The position numbers and the translations under genes are program-made. DNA of 64,000 bases from an uncultured Dyadobacter sp. (GTDB lineage Bacteria; Bacteroidota; Bacteroidia; Cytophagales; Spirosomataceae). Numbering within the stretch: position 1 is the first letter of the stretch; every line of letters starts with the position of its first letter. The notes under the pieces are model-generated. The model worked only from the letters and a program-made list of their open reading frames with translations. It was not told where the DNA came from and ran no database searches. Positions 19,440 through 28,324 of this stretch are shown here, one piece after another. The stretch lies in the NCBI RefSeq assembly GCF_946482605.1, contig NZ_CAMLSE010000009.1, positions 186,001 through 250,000 on the forward strand, written 5' to 3'.

Positions 19440-19997
19440 TTATTGATTCAGCACAAAACCAATGGATTCGGTGATCTTTTTTGTTGCGATCGCCATCTGA
19501 GCGTCAATGGTTTTGACGGAAATATCCAGTATCTGGGCGATCTCCCTGTATTTCAGGCCGTCCTCACGCACCATTTTAAAGATCACCTTGCATTTGGGTG
19601 GCAAGCTTTCAATGGCCTGCTCGATCTGCCTGACAGTTTCGTTCGAAATCAGTAATTCCTCGGGAGAGGGTGTACTAATCGTTTCATCTTCATGCACGGC
19701 ATCGTCCCAGCAAACCTCATACCGGCGCTTCTCGCGGGCTACTGTTTTGATGGAAAGGTTTTTGACGGACACGTAAAGGTAGACCTGGATATTATTGACT
19801 TCCAATAACCGGCCGCGATTGCCCCATAGATTGACAAACGTATCGAGCACAACTTCCTCGGCGGTCTCCTTGTTTTTCAGGATCGTGTATGCACAGGCGA
19901 GCAAGAAGTCATAAAGGTGGAAAAACAGTTTCCTGAAGGCCGATTGGTCATTAAACAGAGCAATTCTCTCGGCCCAATATCGAAGCTGTTCCTTCAT
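19440..19997 (-). CDS. ECF-type RNA polymerase sigma factor
   Basis: 185 residues. Region 2 is at about 10-75 (SAFRKLFFHLYDFLLACAY, ETAEEVVLDTFVNLW) and region 4 at about 125-180 (LPPKCKVIFKMVREDGLKY, IAQILDISVKTIDAQM). This is the FecI-like Bacteroidota group that partners FecR. It is first in the minus-strand locus, 84 bases ahead of fecR, and is predicted to drive susC/susD transcription. Confidence 0.93.
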   Translation of the reverse strand: MKEQLRYWAERIALFNDQSAFRKLFFHLYDFLLACAYTILKNKETAEEVVLDTFVNLWGNRGRLLEVNNIQVYLYVSVKNLSIKTVAREKRRYEVCWDDAVHEDETISTPSPEELLISNETVRQIEQAIESLPPKCKVIFKMVREDGLKYREIAQILDISVKTIDAQMAIATKKITESIGFVLNQ

Positions 19998-20477
19998 TGA
20001 AAAAATGTGAAATTTTGAGAAAAAATGTAATTTTAGTTAATCTCCTTCATTTTCAAAAATTATTTCCAAACTCCGGTGTCTCCAATTCAACCTGGTCTGC
20101 AACGTGGCTTCCATGCCCCCAACATTGATTTTACCTTACCAAAAAAGTTAAATATATATTAACAAACTGTTTTAATCGCCCTCTCCCCGGAAAGGAAGCC
20201 CTTTGTACCCAGTACGATATCTATCCAAAAAACTCACCTTCAATGCATACAGCGGTAGCATCGCGTCGAATCCCGTCCTCATGCTCCTTCAAATTGTAAA
20301 TATATACTATACCGGGCAATTTTATAACGGCACCACTTTACCATCGCCGATTTTTACAATTTGTTAATACGTATTATCCATGAGTGACAAATCGCAGCCT
20401 ACCGCTTCTCTGATGTATAATTTATCTATACATTTACATATTTGGCACTCAATCGGATCAGCTGCCGGATCGCTATT
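19998..20477. other. AT-rich divergent intergenic region
   Basis: No supported gene. It separates the minus-strand ECF sigma gene from the plus-strand gene at 20478 and should hold both promoters, though no full TTG/TAnnTTTG pair was found. A perfect 12-bp palindrome, TAATACGTATTA, lies at 20365-20376 and could be an operator. Confidence 0.5.
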
Positions 20478-21233
20478 ATGAAGTACTTTCTTCTCCTGAC
20501 AGGACTCGCTATCGCCTTCAATGTAAATGCCTGTGATTGCTCTGAACCAAAGTTTATGGACAAATACGTCCAGTCCGACTTTGTGGCCAGAATCACGATT
20601 ACGGAAACTTTTCCCAATCAGGGGCAGGCCCTGCATTACAAGTCGAATATTGTCATCCGTCAGCTGTTTAAAGGAACACCGGTAAAGTCGATAGCGATTA
20701 TGGGAAGCAGTGACGGAAAACGGAGATCGTCCTGTGACATCTTCTTTAAAAAAGGCACAGATATGCTGGTTTATGCCCGTAAAACAGAAGGAGGCCGGTA
20801 CATTTTCGATTCCTGCTCCGGCTATGTGGTATTGACGAAATCCGGGCCTTATAAGGAAAAGCGTGAGTTACAAATGCTGGATTTTTTGAAGCAGAAAGGC
20901 ATTTCCCCGACCAGCAGAACGCAATATGGTGTGAATCTGAACGAGCGACTCAAAGCTTTTCGGGGCGAAACGCTGACAAAGCGCTTCGCCGTTTTTGAAG
21001 TCACTTTTACCGGCAACCTGACGGTCGATTCCGTGGCGACCATCAGCGGATTCAACCCGGCGCTGGACGAAAAGCTAGCCGAAATTCTCAAACAATCGCC
21101 CTGGGTCAGTGATCGATCGGGAAAGGACGCTCACGGAAATAAGATACCACCCGGCAGTAAATTGCTCTTTGCCTTCTACTACTATCCGGCAGAGGGAAGC
21201 GGATCAAGCTTTATAAGTGAATACGACTTTTAG
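20478..21233 (+). CDS. Exported TIMP/NTR-like protein with a TonB-type C-terminal domain
   Basis: 252 residues from the ATG at 20478; the TTG at 20442 is rejected because the ATG begins the signal peptide. Cleavage after NVNA (residue 18) would leave CDC at the mature N-terminus, followed by YVQSDFVARITIT, as in tissue-inhibitor-of-metalloproteinase and netrin-like OB folds, where the first Cys is the free N-terminus. More Cys at about 97 and 123 could pair with it. Residues about 170-235 (FEVTFTGNLTVDSVATISGFNPALD, here cited in parts) resemble the TonB C-terminal fold. Probably periplasmic or surface-located; actual function unknown. Confidence 0.65.
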   Translation: MKYFLLLTGLAIAFNVNACDCSEPKFMDKYVQSDFVARITITETFPNQGQALHYKSNIVIRQLFKGTPVKSIAIMGSSDGKRRSSCDIFFKKGTDMLVYARKTEGGRYIFDSCSGYVVLTKSGPYKEKRELQMLDFLKQKGISPTSRTQYGVNLNERLKAFRGETLTKRFAVFEVTFTGNLTVDSVATISGFNPALDEKLAEILKQSPWVSDRSGKDAHGNKIPPGSKLLFAFYYYPAEGSGSSFISEYDF

Positions 21234-21280
21234 CATCAGGGGGCGAGGCTTCCATTTAATTGTAAACCATTCACCAAGCC

Positions 21281-22663
21281 ATGAAAGTTGAAATTAACAA
21301 AGCATTGCGCATCGCATATGTGTCATTGGTCATCCTCACATGTTCGTGCGGGGAGCGCGATCCAAAAGACATCAAAAACACCATCACCACCTATCAGACC
21401 CGCAGCATCGATAATGGCTTTTTAGTGGGAACTGCGATTGCATTTTACGACAATGGCAAGGAAGACTACTTCTGTTATGGATTTTCGGATACAACCCGCA
21501 AGCATGCTATCACACGGCAATCGGTGTTCGAAATCGGCTCGATCTCCAAGACTTTCACCGCATTGCTGCTGGCCGACCTGGTTCAGAAAGGAAAAATAAA
21601 ACTGGACGACCCGGCCGAGCGGTATCTTCCGGATTCCATCAGAATGCCGTTTGTCGGCGATCGAAAGATCACATTGGCTGACCTTTCCTCGCATACTTCG
21701 GGCCTGCCGAGAATGCCCGATAATTTCACACCAAAGGATTCGACGAACCCTTACACCGACTATTCGGTCAAGGATATGTATGCCTTCGTGGATAGCATCC
21801 GATCCCGCAAACTGACTCACAAATATGAATATTCCAATTTGGGGGTCGGCTTGCTTGGCGTAGCGGAGACGAATTTCACCGGCAAGTCTTACGAGGCGCT
21901 CATTCAGCAAATCATTTGCAAACCGCTTGGAATGGAACAAACCAGCACCCTCAACACCAGTAGGTTCCTCACCACCGGACACGTGGCCACCTACCCCGTA
22001 AATCACTGGGATCTGGACGCCATGGCAGGTGCCGGCGGCATCAGATCGAGTGCCGAAGACCTGATGCGCTACCTGAAAGCCCAGATGGGTGTAACGCGCA
22101 CTGAACTGTTGCCCGCCATGAAACTTACCCAAAAGCCCCTTCATCATGTGAATGAAAGGATGAAAGTCGGATTGGGCTGGCATTTTGCATTTGCAAACGG
22201 GGACACAATCATCACGCATTCAGGCGGGACAGGCGGCTACCGGACCTTCGCCGCGTTCAACATCAAAGCCAAAAAGGCCATCGTCATTCTGAACAATTCG
22301 ACCTATTCGCCGGATGAAGCAGGGATGTACTTCTTTGACCAAAAGACAAGAATTCCGCCTGTTAAATCTCCTGTGAACGTCCCGCTTGAAGTATTGGAGG
22401 AAAAAGCCGGGACATACAAAATCACCTCAAAACATGATTTCATCAAACCCGGATCAGTGTTCAGCCTCAAAGTACACAAAGGTCAGCTGCAAATCCTGTT
22501 GAGCGGCACACCGAAGGTTGATCTTTTCCCGGAGTCATCGAACACCTTCTTTTCGAAGACTGGGCAGACAATAGTGTTTACCGGCTCGGCAAAAGCAAAA
22601 AACCAGACGGTGACGGTATATTTTCCAATGGGCATTCAAATGGTAGGGATTAAGGAATATTAA
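21281..22663 (+). CDS. Beta-lactamase-family serine hydrolase lipoprotein
   Basis: 460 residues. N-terminal lipoprotein signal with a LTCSC box (Cys 22 or 24). The penicillin-binding-like hydrolase domain has SxxK as SISK in FEIGSISKTFTALL, YxN as YSN in KYEYSNLGVGLLG, and HSGGTGGY as the third motif. This class C/esterase-like group includes D-alanyl peptidases, esterases and beta-lactamases; the substrate cannot be told here. About 100 C-terminal residues form a separate beta domain often attached to such hydrolases. Its 3' end overlaps the convergent AraC gene by 14 bases. Confidence 0.9.
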   Translation: MKVEINKALRIAYVSLVILTCSCGERDPKDIKNTITTYQTRSIDNGFLVGTAIAFYDNGKEDYFCYGFSDTTRKHAITRQSVFEIGSISKTFTALLLADLVQKGKIKLDDPAERYLPDSIRMPFVGDRKITLADLSSHTSGLPRMPDNFTPKDSTNPYTDYSVKDMYAFVDSIRSRKLTHKYEYSNLGVGLLGVAETNFTGKSYEALIQQIICKPLGMEQTSTLNTSRFLTTGHVATYPVNHWDLDAMAGAGGIRSSAEDLMRYLKAQMGVTRTELLPAMKLTQKPLHHVNERMKVGLGWHFAFANGDTIITHSGGTGGYRTFAAFNIKAKKAIVILNNSTYSPDEAGMYFFDQKTRIPPVKSPVNVPLEVLEEKAGTYKITSKHDFIKPGSVFSLKVHKGQLQILLSGTPKVDLFPESSNTFFSKTGQTIVFTGSAKAKNQTVTVYFPMGIQMVGIKEY

Positions 22664-23552
22664 AATTCCGGTACTCATTGGGCGTTACACCTACCTTCTG
22701 CTTGAACAGACGGGTGAAATGCTGCTGGTATTTGAACCCCAGCTCATCGGCTATTTCATTGATGGATTTATCAGGGTCAAAGATTTTTCCTTTGGCTTCA
22801 TCGATCAATTTCGACTGGATATAATCGAGCGCCGTATTGCCGGACTCTTTTTTAATCAGGTCACCAAAATAGTTGGCAGACACATTCAATTCTCCGGCGC
22901 AATAGCTTACCGTGGGCAACCCCAGCGTGCGTGCTTTGCCGGATTTGAAATAGTCGCTGAGCAGGTTTTCAAAGCGAACGAGAATGTCCTTATTGGCATG
23001 GCTTCTGGTTATAAACTGTCTGTCATAGAACCGGCTGCAATAGTTGAGCAAAAGTTCGATATTGGAAACAATCAGGGTTTTACTGTGCTTGTCGATATTG
23101 AGGTCGATCTCGGCATCGATCTTTTCCAGGCAATCGTTGATGATCGCCCGTTCCTTTTTGGATAAATGCAACGCCTCATTCACTTCGTAGGAAAAGAACG
23201 AATAATCCCTGATATGCTTTCCCAGGTGCGTGCCCGCGATCAGGTCCGGGTGAAACACCAGCGCCCTTCCCCGCGGTTTGATGCTCAGCCCATTGCTGTC
23301 GATCCCATATACCTGTCCCGGTGAAATAAAAACCAGCGTACCGTCCTCATAGTCATAAGGCTGGCACCCATAGCGCATATCACCGCATTTGACATATTTC
23401 AGGAAAATCGAATAGACGCCCATATACCTGCGGAAGTACTGGTAAGTTGGCATCTTGTCGAAGTTTACCACATTCACGAGCGGATGCCGCGTATCTACTC
23501 CAACGGATTCATTGTACTGCTTTACGGTGTCGATCCTTTCTACATGCTCCAT
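22650..23552 (-). CDS. AraC-family transcriptional regulator
   Basis: 300 residues. N-terminal cupin-like ligand domain (about 20-170) and C-terminal double helix-turn-helix with LNVSANYFGDLIKKESG and INEIADELGFKYQQHFTRLF, ending KVGVTPNEYR. It is divergent from the carboxymuconolactone-decarboxylase-type gene at 23793, with 240 bases between them, so control of that gene is likely. A TAATTTTG (-7-like) element on the minus strand at 23762-23769 lies too far upstream to be assigned with confidence. Confidence 0.92.
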   Translation of the reverse strand: MEHVERIDTVKQYNESVGVDTRHPLVNVVNFDKMPTYQYFRRYMGVYSIFLKYVKCGDMRYGCQPYDYEDGTLVFISPGQVYGIDSNGLSIKPRGRALVFHPDLIAGTHLGKHIRDYSFFSYEVNEALHLSKKERAIINDCLEKIDAEIDLNIDKHSKTLIVSNIELLLNYCSRFYDRQFITRSHANKDILVRFENLLSDYFKSGKARTLGLPTVSYCAGELNVSANYFGDLIKKESGNTALDYIQSKLIDEAKGKIFDPDKSINEIADELGFKYQQHFTRLFKQKVGVTPNEYRNFNIP

Positions 23553-23792
23553 AGCGCCAGCTGTTTTGAGGTAAATTTAGCAAACCCGGGCACCCGATGA
23601 CTTCCCTCGCCGCTCAATCGGTAAAAGTGGTAAATACTTCCGTATTATGTATAAATGCCGCAAAGGTGTCATGACGAACTTTGCAAACGATTACCGCTTA
23701 TCGCGACGACAGCAATCGGAGGCCGCAATGCGCCCGGAGTCGTATTAAACGGGATATACAGCAAAATTAACCGACAATAAACCAGGATCACG

Positions 23793-24851
23793 ATGGGCAA
23801 AAACAAATTTTGGATACTGCTTTTTGCTTTGACAGTAATAGCAAGCACAATGAACGCACAGGACAGAAGCCGCGGCGCCGCCGCACTGAACGCGCACCAG
23901 CAAGGCATGGCCGGCGTCGCCGCGCTGACCGCTACGGGCGACATACCACAACTAAAAATTGCCTTGAATGCCGGGTTGGACGCAGGGCTGACCGTCAATG
24001 AAATCAAGGAGGCATTGGTACAGCTTTATGCCTATTGCGGTTTCCCTAGGAGCCTGAACGCCATTAATGCGCTGATGACCGTCCTCGACGAGCGCAAAAC
24101 CAGGGGGATCGAAGATCTGAAAGGAAAAGACGCCAGCCCGGTCACCGTCACAGCGGATAAATACGAAACCGGAAGGCGGACGTTGCAGCAATTGACCGGC
24201 AAAGAAGAACAAGGGCCCAAAACAGGCGCCAATGCGTTCGCCCCCGCCATCGACGTGTTTTTGAAAGAGCATTTATTTGCCGACATATTCAGTCGCGACG
24301 TATTGAATCACCGGCAGCGCGAATTTGTGACCATCTCCGCCCTCGCCGCCATGGCCGACGTAGCGCCGCAATTGCAGGCACACGTCGGGATGGGCAGGAA
24401 TACCGGCATTACCGACGACCAACTGGCGGAACTCGCAGACCTGATCGAAAAATACACCGGAAGGGCGCAGGCCAATACTTTGAGGAAATTGCTGGGCCAA
24501 CGGGAATTACCTGTGATCCAGCCGGATAGGATGGTCAGGATTTCCGAAATTGAAATTGTCCCTGAACATTTGGAAGAATATAAAGCTATCCTGGAAAAGG
24601 AATCATCCGAATCTGTGAAAATCGAGCCGGGAGTGATCGCCATTTATCCTATGTATCAGAAAGAAAACCCGACACAGATCAGAATATTGGAGATTTATGC
24701 CAGTCAGGCTGCTTACCGGCTGCATTTGCAGACGCCCCATTTCCTGCATTACAAGACCAGCACGTTGAAAATGGTCAGATCCTTAAAGCTGGTGGATATG
24801 GATGCCATCGACGAGCAGGCTATGCCTGTGGTGTTTAAGAAGCTTCGGTAA
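23793..24851 (+). CDS. Exported carboxymuconolactone decarboxylase-like protein with ABM domain
   Basis: 352 residues. Signal peptide 1-23 (ending MNAQ). Two CMD/AhpD-like modules follow (about 35-105 with IKEALVQLYAYCGFPRSLNA, and 150-235 with FVTISALAAMADVAPQLQAHVG and GITDDQLAEL). The C-terminal 110 residues match an antibiotic-biosynthesis-monooxygenase-like (ABM) fold (RISEIEIVPEHLEEYKAIL, YRLHLQTPHFLHY). The first CMD has a single Cys (YAYCG) rather than the AhpD CxxC pair. A periplasmic role in oxidant or quinone chemistry is possible; the reaction is unknown. Likely controlled by the divergent AraC gene. Confidence 0.82.
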   Translation: MGKNKFWILLFALTVIASTMNAQDRSRGAAALNAHQQGMAGVAALTATGDIPQLKIALNAGLDAGLTVNEIKEALVQLYAYCGFPRSLNAINALMTVLDERKTRGIEDLKGKDASPVTVTADKYETGRRTLQQLTGKEEQGPKTGANAFAPAIDVFLKEHLFADIFSRDVLNHRQREFVTISALAAMADVAPQLQAHVGMGRNTGITDDQLAELADLIEKYTGRAQANTLRKLLGQRELPVIQPDRMVRISEIEIVPEHLEEYKAILEKESSESVKIEPGVIAIYPMYQKENPTQIRILEIYASQAAYRLHLQTPHFLHYKTSTLKMVRSLKLVDMDAIDEQAMPVVFKKLR

Positions 24852-25043
24852 TGTGTTCAGGTCGCTTTGTGGTCCCTCAGAGGCAATGTAAGACCTGTCT
24901 GCGAGCGGGTAAAAAATACAGCTGTTACATGCGTTTTGACAGAACAAAAGTGAAAGCTTTGTTAAATAATATCACAAACACGAGATTTATTTTTAATTTC
25001 CCACTAAGTACCTGATATTTCAAACTCAAACTTCTGAATTGAC

Positions 25044-25418
25044 ATGAAAACCAAACACTACATTTTTCTCCTCGTGATGGCGGTTAGCGTCTTCTCGATG
25101 GCAGCGCGAAACGCATTCACAGCCGACGACCTGGTGGGCACCTGGAAATACCTGATCAGCGACGTTCCGCCCGAATACGAATCAGGACTTTTAGTTTTCG
25201 AGCAAAAGGACAACAAAACCGTTGGATATGTCGAGAGCGCGGAAAAGAATGAGATGCAGGAACTGACCGTCAATCAGGGAAAAGTCACTTTCACCACCGA
25301 GAACCAGAACGGTGTATTCAAGTACAGCTTTACACAAAAAGGCGACACATTGACCGGAATGATAGGATCTCAATACGGAGATTTTCCCATAAAAGCGGTA
25401 AGGCAGGCTAATAAGTAG
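25044..25418 (+). CDS. Small exported lipocalin-like protein
   Basis: 124 residues with a signal peptide (1-about 27). The mature part is one beta-rich domain starting DDLVGTWKYLIS, with alternating strands (LLVFEQKDNKTVGYVES, GVFKYSFTQKGDTLTGMIG). The GTW start and up-down pattern resemble the lipocalin-like/extracellular endo-alpha-type small domains of Bacteroidota. No neighbour suggests a partner. The upstream gap of 192 bases holds no recognised element. Confidence 0.65.
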   Translation: MKTKHYIFLLVMAVSVFSMAARNAFTADDLVGTWKYLISDVPPEYESGLLVFEQKDNKTVGYVESAEKNEMQELTVNQGKVTFTTENQNGVFKYSFTQKGDTLTGMIGSQYGDFPIKAVRQANK

Positions 25419-25577
25419 CTGAAACATGCCGGAAACTGCCGGAACAGCCATGGCGTTTCTGGCAGCACTTTCCCTGCGCAATGCTCCCCGAAATCGGCAG
25501 CAGGGATAAAGAGCTGCAAATGTTCCCTTTCATTAAGCGCGATCGATTGTTGATCAGCAGTACTCGTAGAAATGAAA

Positions 25578-25617
25578 ATCCGGCACCTGCCTGCTGCAAG
25601 AGCACGAGGTGCCGGAT
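25578..25617. terminator. Terminator hairpin between convergent genes
   Basis: 11-bp perfect stem ATCCGGCACCT / AGGTGCCGGAT with an 18-base loop. On the minus strand it is followed by a T-rich run, so it mainly ends the metallohydrolase gene at 25634; it also stands after the plus-strand gene ending at 25418. Confidence 0.75.
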
Positions 25618-25633
25618 AGATACTAAGCATTCT

Positions 25634-27706
25634 TCATGGCCTGCCTGTCCCGGGCCGTGCTGATTCAGCCAGGGCCTCGATATACCGACTAAAGCCGCTC
25701 TTTACGGATGCAGGAGCATTTTTAAATGCTTGGGAAGACATCAGTTCTTTCAGCGTTCCTTTTGCCTGAAAAATGGAGGCGACCTGGATCACAGCGGATT
25801 CATCGAAAGAAGTCAGTTTTTCGAAAAGCAGTTGCGGGTTTCCGCCGACGGCTTCAACCAATCGTTTGGCGTAATCATAGGCACTCGTTTTCCTTGAATC
25901 ACCATCCGCATCTACCCATACCGCGCCGGAGGAACCTATTACCTGTGGATTCCACACGCTGGACATGCGGGAATATGGCTTCGGGATTATCCAGAACGGG
26001 TGTGACGGGTCCGGTCCTTCGGCGATGGCTACAAAATAGGTATCCTGGGAATTCACCGGGATCTTCCAACTCGCCTCCCACTTTACACCTTTCTTCCCAT
26101 TCCCGCTGATGCGCGCCTCGCGAATTTTCTTTCCGTTTGCATACAACGAAACCCGGTCCGCCCTGACCCACGACGGGCCCAGTACGCGGACCGAAACGTT
26201 CACACTTTTTCCGGATAAAGGCACCATTTCACCGGGGCCATATCGTCCATTCACCGTCAATTCGGCCATGAGCCCGAAACTCACCATGACGCGACCTGCC
26301 AGAAGACGATCTGTCGCTTCCACTACATCAATGCCCGCCGGTTCGGTATCCGGATATTGGATATAGGTTCGCCCCTGGCCGACCAGATACCGCATCACAT
26401 CATGGGAATCACTCGACCCGACCGGCGTCAGGAAATGACCTCTGTTGAGCAAACCGAACCAGTCCCTGTACAACTGCATCATGTCTTTCTGCTGCGCACT
26501 CGAATTCATTACTTCCATCGCATTGGCGGGCACCTGCCAGCCGTTCAGGTCTTGTCCGGCGACCGAAATGTGCCTGGCTGGGCCAAAGGGTTGAAAATCG
26601 TAAAAAATATTACGGCCATGATTTAATGTGACCACTTGCTTTCTGTTGCCCAGGGCGCTGGCAACGGATGCCCAGTCCTTCACCTGGTGATCCGCCGCCT
26701 TCGCATCGTCGGCCAGAGGGAATACATTGAAATGGCCCACCTTGGTTGTAAACTCGCTGCCGGTGACAGGGGTAAAAACCGTATCGAATCCCATTTTTTT
26801 GATCAGAGGCTTCGCGTCATACACCATATTGTGATCCGTGAAGATGGGCAATTCAATGCCTTCGCCGGCGATGGTCAGCAGTCGCTCCTGAACCGTTGCA
26901 TCACCATGACCCGAATTTGTAAAAGTATGAATATGGGTGTCGGAAGCAACCCATCCATCCGTAGGCACCTCGCGGTGAAGAACAAATGCATGATTTACCG
27001 CCTTCCCCTTCGTCACTTCCCACAAGACGGAATCCACGCTGTACTCAAATCCGCGGCTGGCATACACCTTGTACCGGCCCTCCGGCAGACTGAATGCGGC
27101 CTGCCCGTTGCCGGTATAAATGCACCCAGTCCGCACCGCCAGCGGTTGACCGGGCGTGGCTCGTACCGGCTGCAACGCTTTTTGCAGGGTGGTAATGGTG
27201 ATTCTGGAAGGAATCAAATGCTTTGGCTCATCTTCTGAAATGCGCACATTGACCTGCACTTCTTCGAGCAATTGCTGCTCCGGGCGGTCGAGCACCTGAA
27301 TATCGCCGACCAGAATGTCGTCCGGCAACAAATCCGCCTTCCCCGACAAATCGATACAATGTATGGTCAGGATGTTGCCCGTTGACTTTAAGGCATTGGG
27401 CGGGACAGGCAAGTATCGTATCCGTGCATTCTCATCCTGATCGAGCTTCCCCAGATCCTGCCCATTCAGATTGACAACCCACGCTGCCTTCACGTCCTCC
27501 TGTCGGACACGCAATGTCGTTTCCGAAGCATGCGTTTTCGAGTCGAAAGTAACGGTCAGCTGTTTTTCCGGTGTTCCCCTGAAACTATCCCACTCGCGCT
27601 CCACACCCGCTCGAAGGTGATGCATTCGCTGGTCCACCGTCTGAGCCGCGGTCTGCCGGCTGATCATAAGTAAGAAAGCAATCAGGCTAATTGGAATGAT
27701 ACGCAT
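25634..27706 (-). CDS. CehA/McbA-type PHP-domain metallohydrolase, exported
   Basis: 690 residues with a signal peptide (1-21). The PHP-like domain begins about 255 with GWVASDTHIHTFTNSGHGD, where DTHIH supplies metal ligands, and continues through LPIFTDHN, GSEFTT and GSSDSHD. The first 240 residues are beta-rich (FDSKTHASETTLRV) and may bind substrate. Founding members hydrolyse carbaryl-type esters, but most relatives have no known substrate. It starts 10 bases after the stop of a SusD gene fragment (27717-27815), so it was once the third gene of a susC-susD-hydrolase operon. Confidence 0.85.
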   Translation of the reverse strand: MRIIPISLIAFLLMISRQTAAQTVDQRMHHLRAGVEREWDSFRGTPEKQLTVTFDSKTHASETTLRVRQEDVKAAWVVNLNGQDLGKLDQDENARIRYLPVPPNALKSTGNILTIHCIDLSGKADLLPDDILVGDIQVLDRPEQQLLEEVQVNVRISEDEPKHLIPSRITITTLQKALQPVRATPGQPLAVRTGCIYTGNGQAAFSLPEGRYKVYASRGFEYSVDSVLWEVTKGKAVNHAFVLHREVPTDGWVASDTHIHTFTNSGHGDATVQERLLTIAGEGIELPIFTDHNMVYDAKPLIKKMGFDTVFTPVTGSEFTTKVGHFNVFPLADDAKAADHQVKDWASVASALGNRKQVVTLNHGRNIFYDFQPFGPARHISVAGQDLNGWQVPANAMEVMNSSAQQKDMMQLYRDWFGLLNRGHFLTPVGSSDSHDVMRYLVGQGRTYIQYPDTEPAGIDVVEATDRLLAGRVMVSFGLMAELTVNGRYGPGEMVPLSGKSVNVSVRVLGPSWVRADRVSLYANGKKIREARISGNGKKGVKWEASWKIPVNSQDTYFVAIAEGPDPSHPFWIIPKPYSRMSSVWNPQVIGSSGAVWVDADGDSRKTSAYDYAKRLVEAVGGNPQLLFEKLTSFDESAVIQVASIFQAKGTLKELMSSQAFKNAPASVKSGFSRYIEALAESARPGTGRP

Positions 27707-27716
27707 AGGTTTCGGA

Positions 27717-27815
27717 TTACCAGTTTGGGTTTTGTGTCAATGCAGGATTCAGGTCAAGCTCTTTCTGCGGAATCGGCCAGAGATAATCCTTTTTTAAGGC
27801 CGCCCCATTCTCAAT
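27717..27815 (-). pseudogene. C-terminal remnant of a deleted SusD gene
   Basis: On the minus strand, 32 codons and a TAA read ENGAALKKDYLWPIPQKEL followed by DLNPALTQNPNW. This is the typical SusD/RagB C-terminus (LWPIPxxELxxNPxLxQNPxW). No start, lipobox or earlier SusD sequence is present; the frame runs straight into the 3' end of the DUF1801 gene at 27811. The whole SusC gene and more than 500 codons of SusD appear to have been lost in one deletion, leaving the downstream hydrolase gene intact. Confidence 0.85.
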
Positions 27816-28167
27816 TTTCGTCCATTAACCTGATCCATTCTCTGATCACCGCTTTCAGGTCTTCGCTTTTGGCTTCTATTTCTGCCATGCTGCTGAATTT
27901 GGCGTATGCTTTGCCTTTGGGAGCGGGTTCCAACACGGTGCGTGCAGTTAGTATTTCGCCCTGATGGAAAACGAGTACGGCCTGGTCTTTAACCCGGGGG
28001 CTGAAGGTGGCAATGTCCCCCTTGTAGTAGAAGCTGGGGCCGCCCCATTTTACCTCCTCGGTAAGTGCGGGGTCGACTTCCATAATCAGTTGCCGGATTA
28101 CCTGCATTTCCTGTTTCAGAGGATGGTCAAGTCCGGAAAGAAAATCATCAACCTGGTTCGTTTTCAT
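27811..28167 (-). CDS. DUF1801/YdhG-like protein
   Basis: 118 residues. Matches the small DUF1801 (YdhG/YjhT-like, frataxin-like fold) family: DDFLSGLDHPLKQEMQVIRQ, VKWGGPSFYYKGDIATFSP and AVIREWIRLM. Members have been proposed to chaperone iron, without firm proof. Its last bases overlap the SusD remnant by five nucleotides, so the deletion breakpoint is at or inside its stop codon; the last residues (MDEN) might differ from those of relatives. Confidence 0.8.
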   Translation of the reverse strand: MKTNQVDDFLSGLDHPLKQEMQVIRQLIMEVDPALTEEVKWGGPSFYYKGDIATFSPRVKDQAVLVFHQGEILTARTVLEPAPKGKAYAKFSSMAEIEAKSEDLKAVIREWIRLMDEN

Positions 28168-28324
28168 ACGATAAGATCATTGAAGTGATAGCAATAGCCG
28201 GTATTGCCCGTTAGATTTAAAAGGAACAATGCGCATGCCTGTTCTTTACCTGTCCGGCCCTGGTGAAAACAAAATTAGAAGGCCGGTATGACAAAAAAAT
28301 TTACAAATGTCGAAAATCCCGCAA

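Noticed and set aside
28270..28277. Minus-strand TAATTTTG in front of the DUF1801 gene
   Set aside because: No TTG at the proper spacing; not strong enough to call a promoter.
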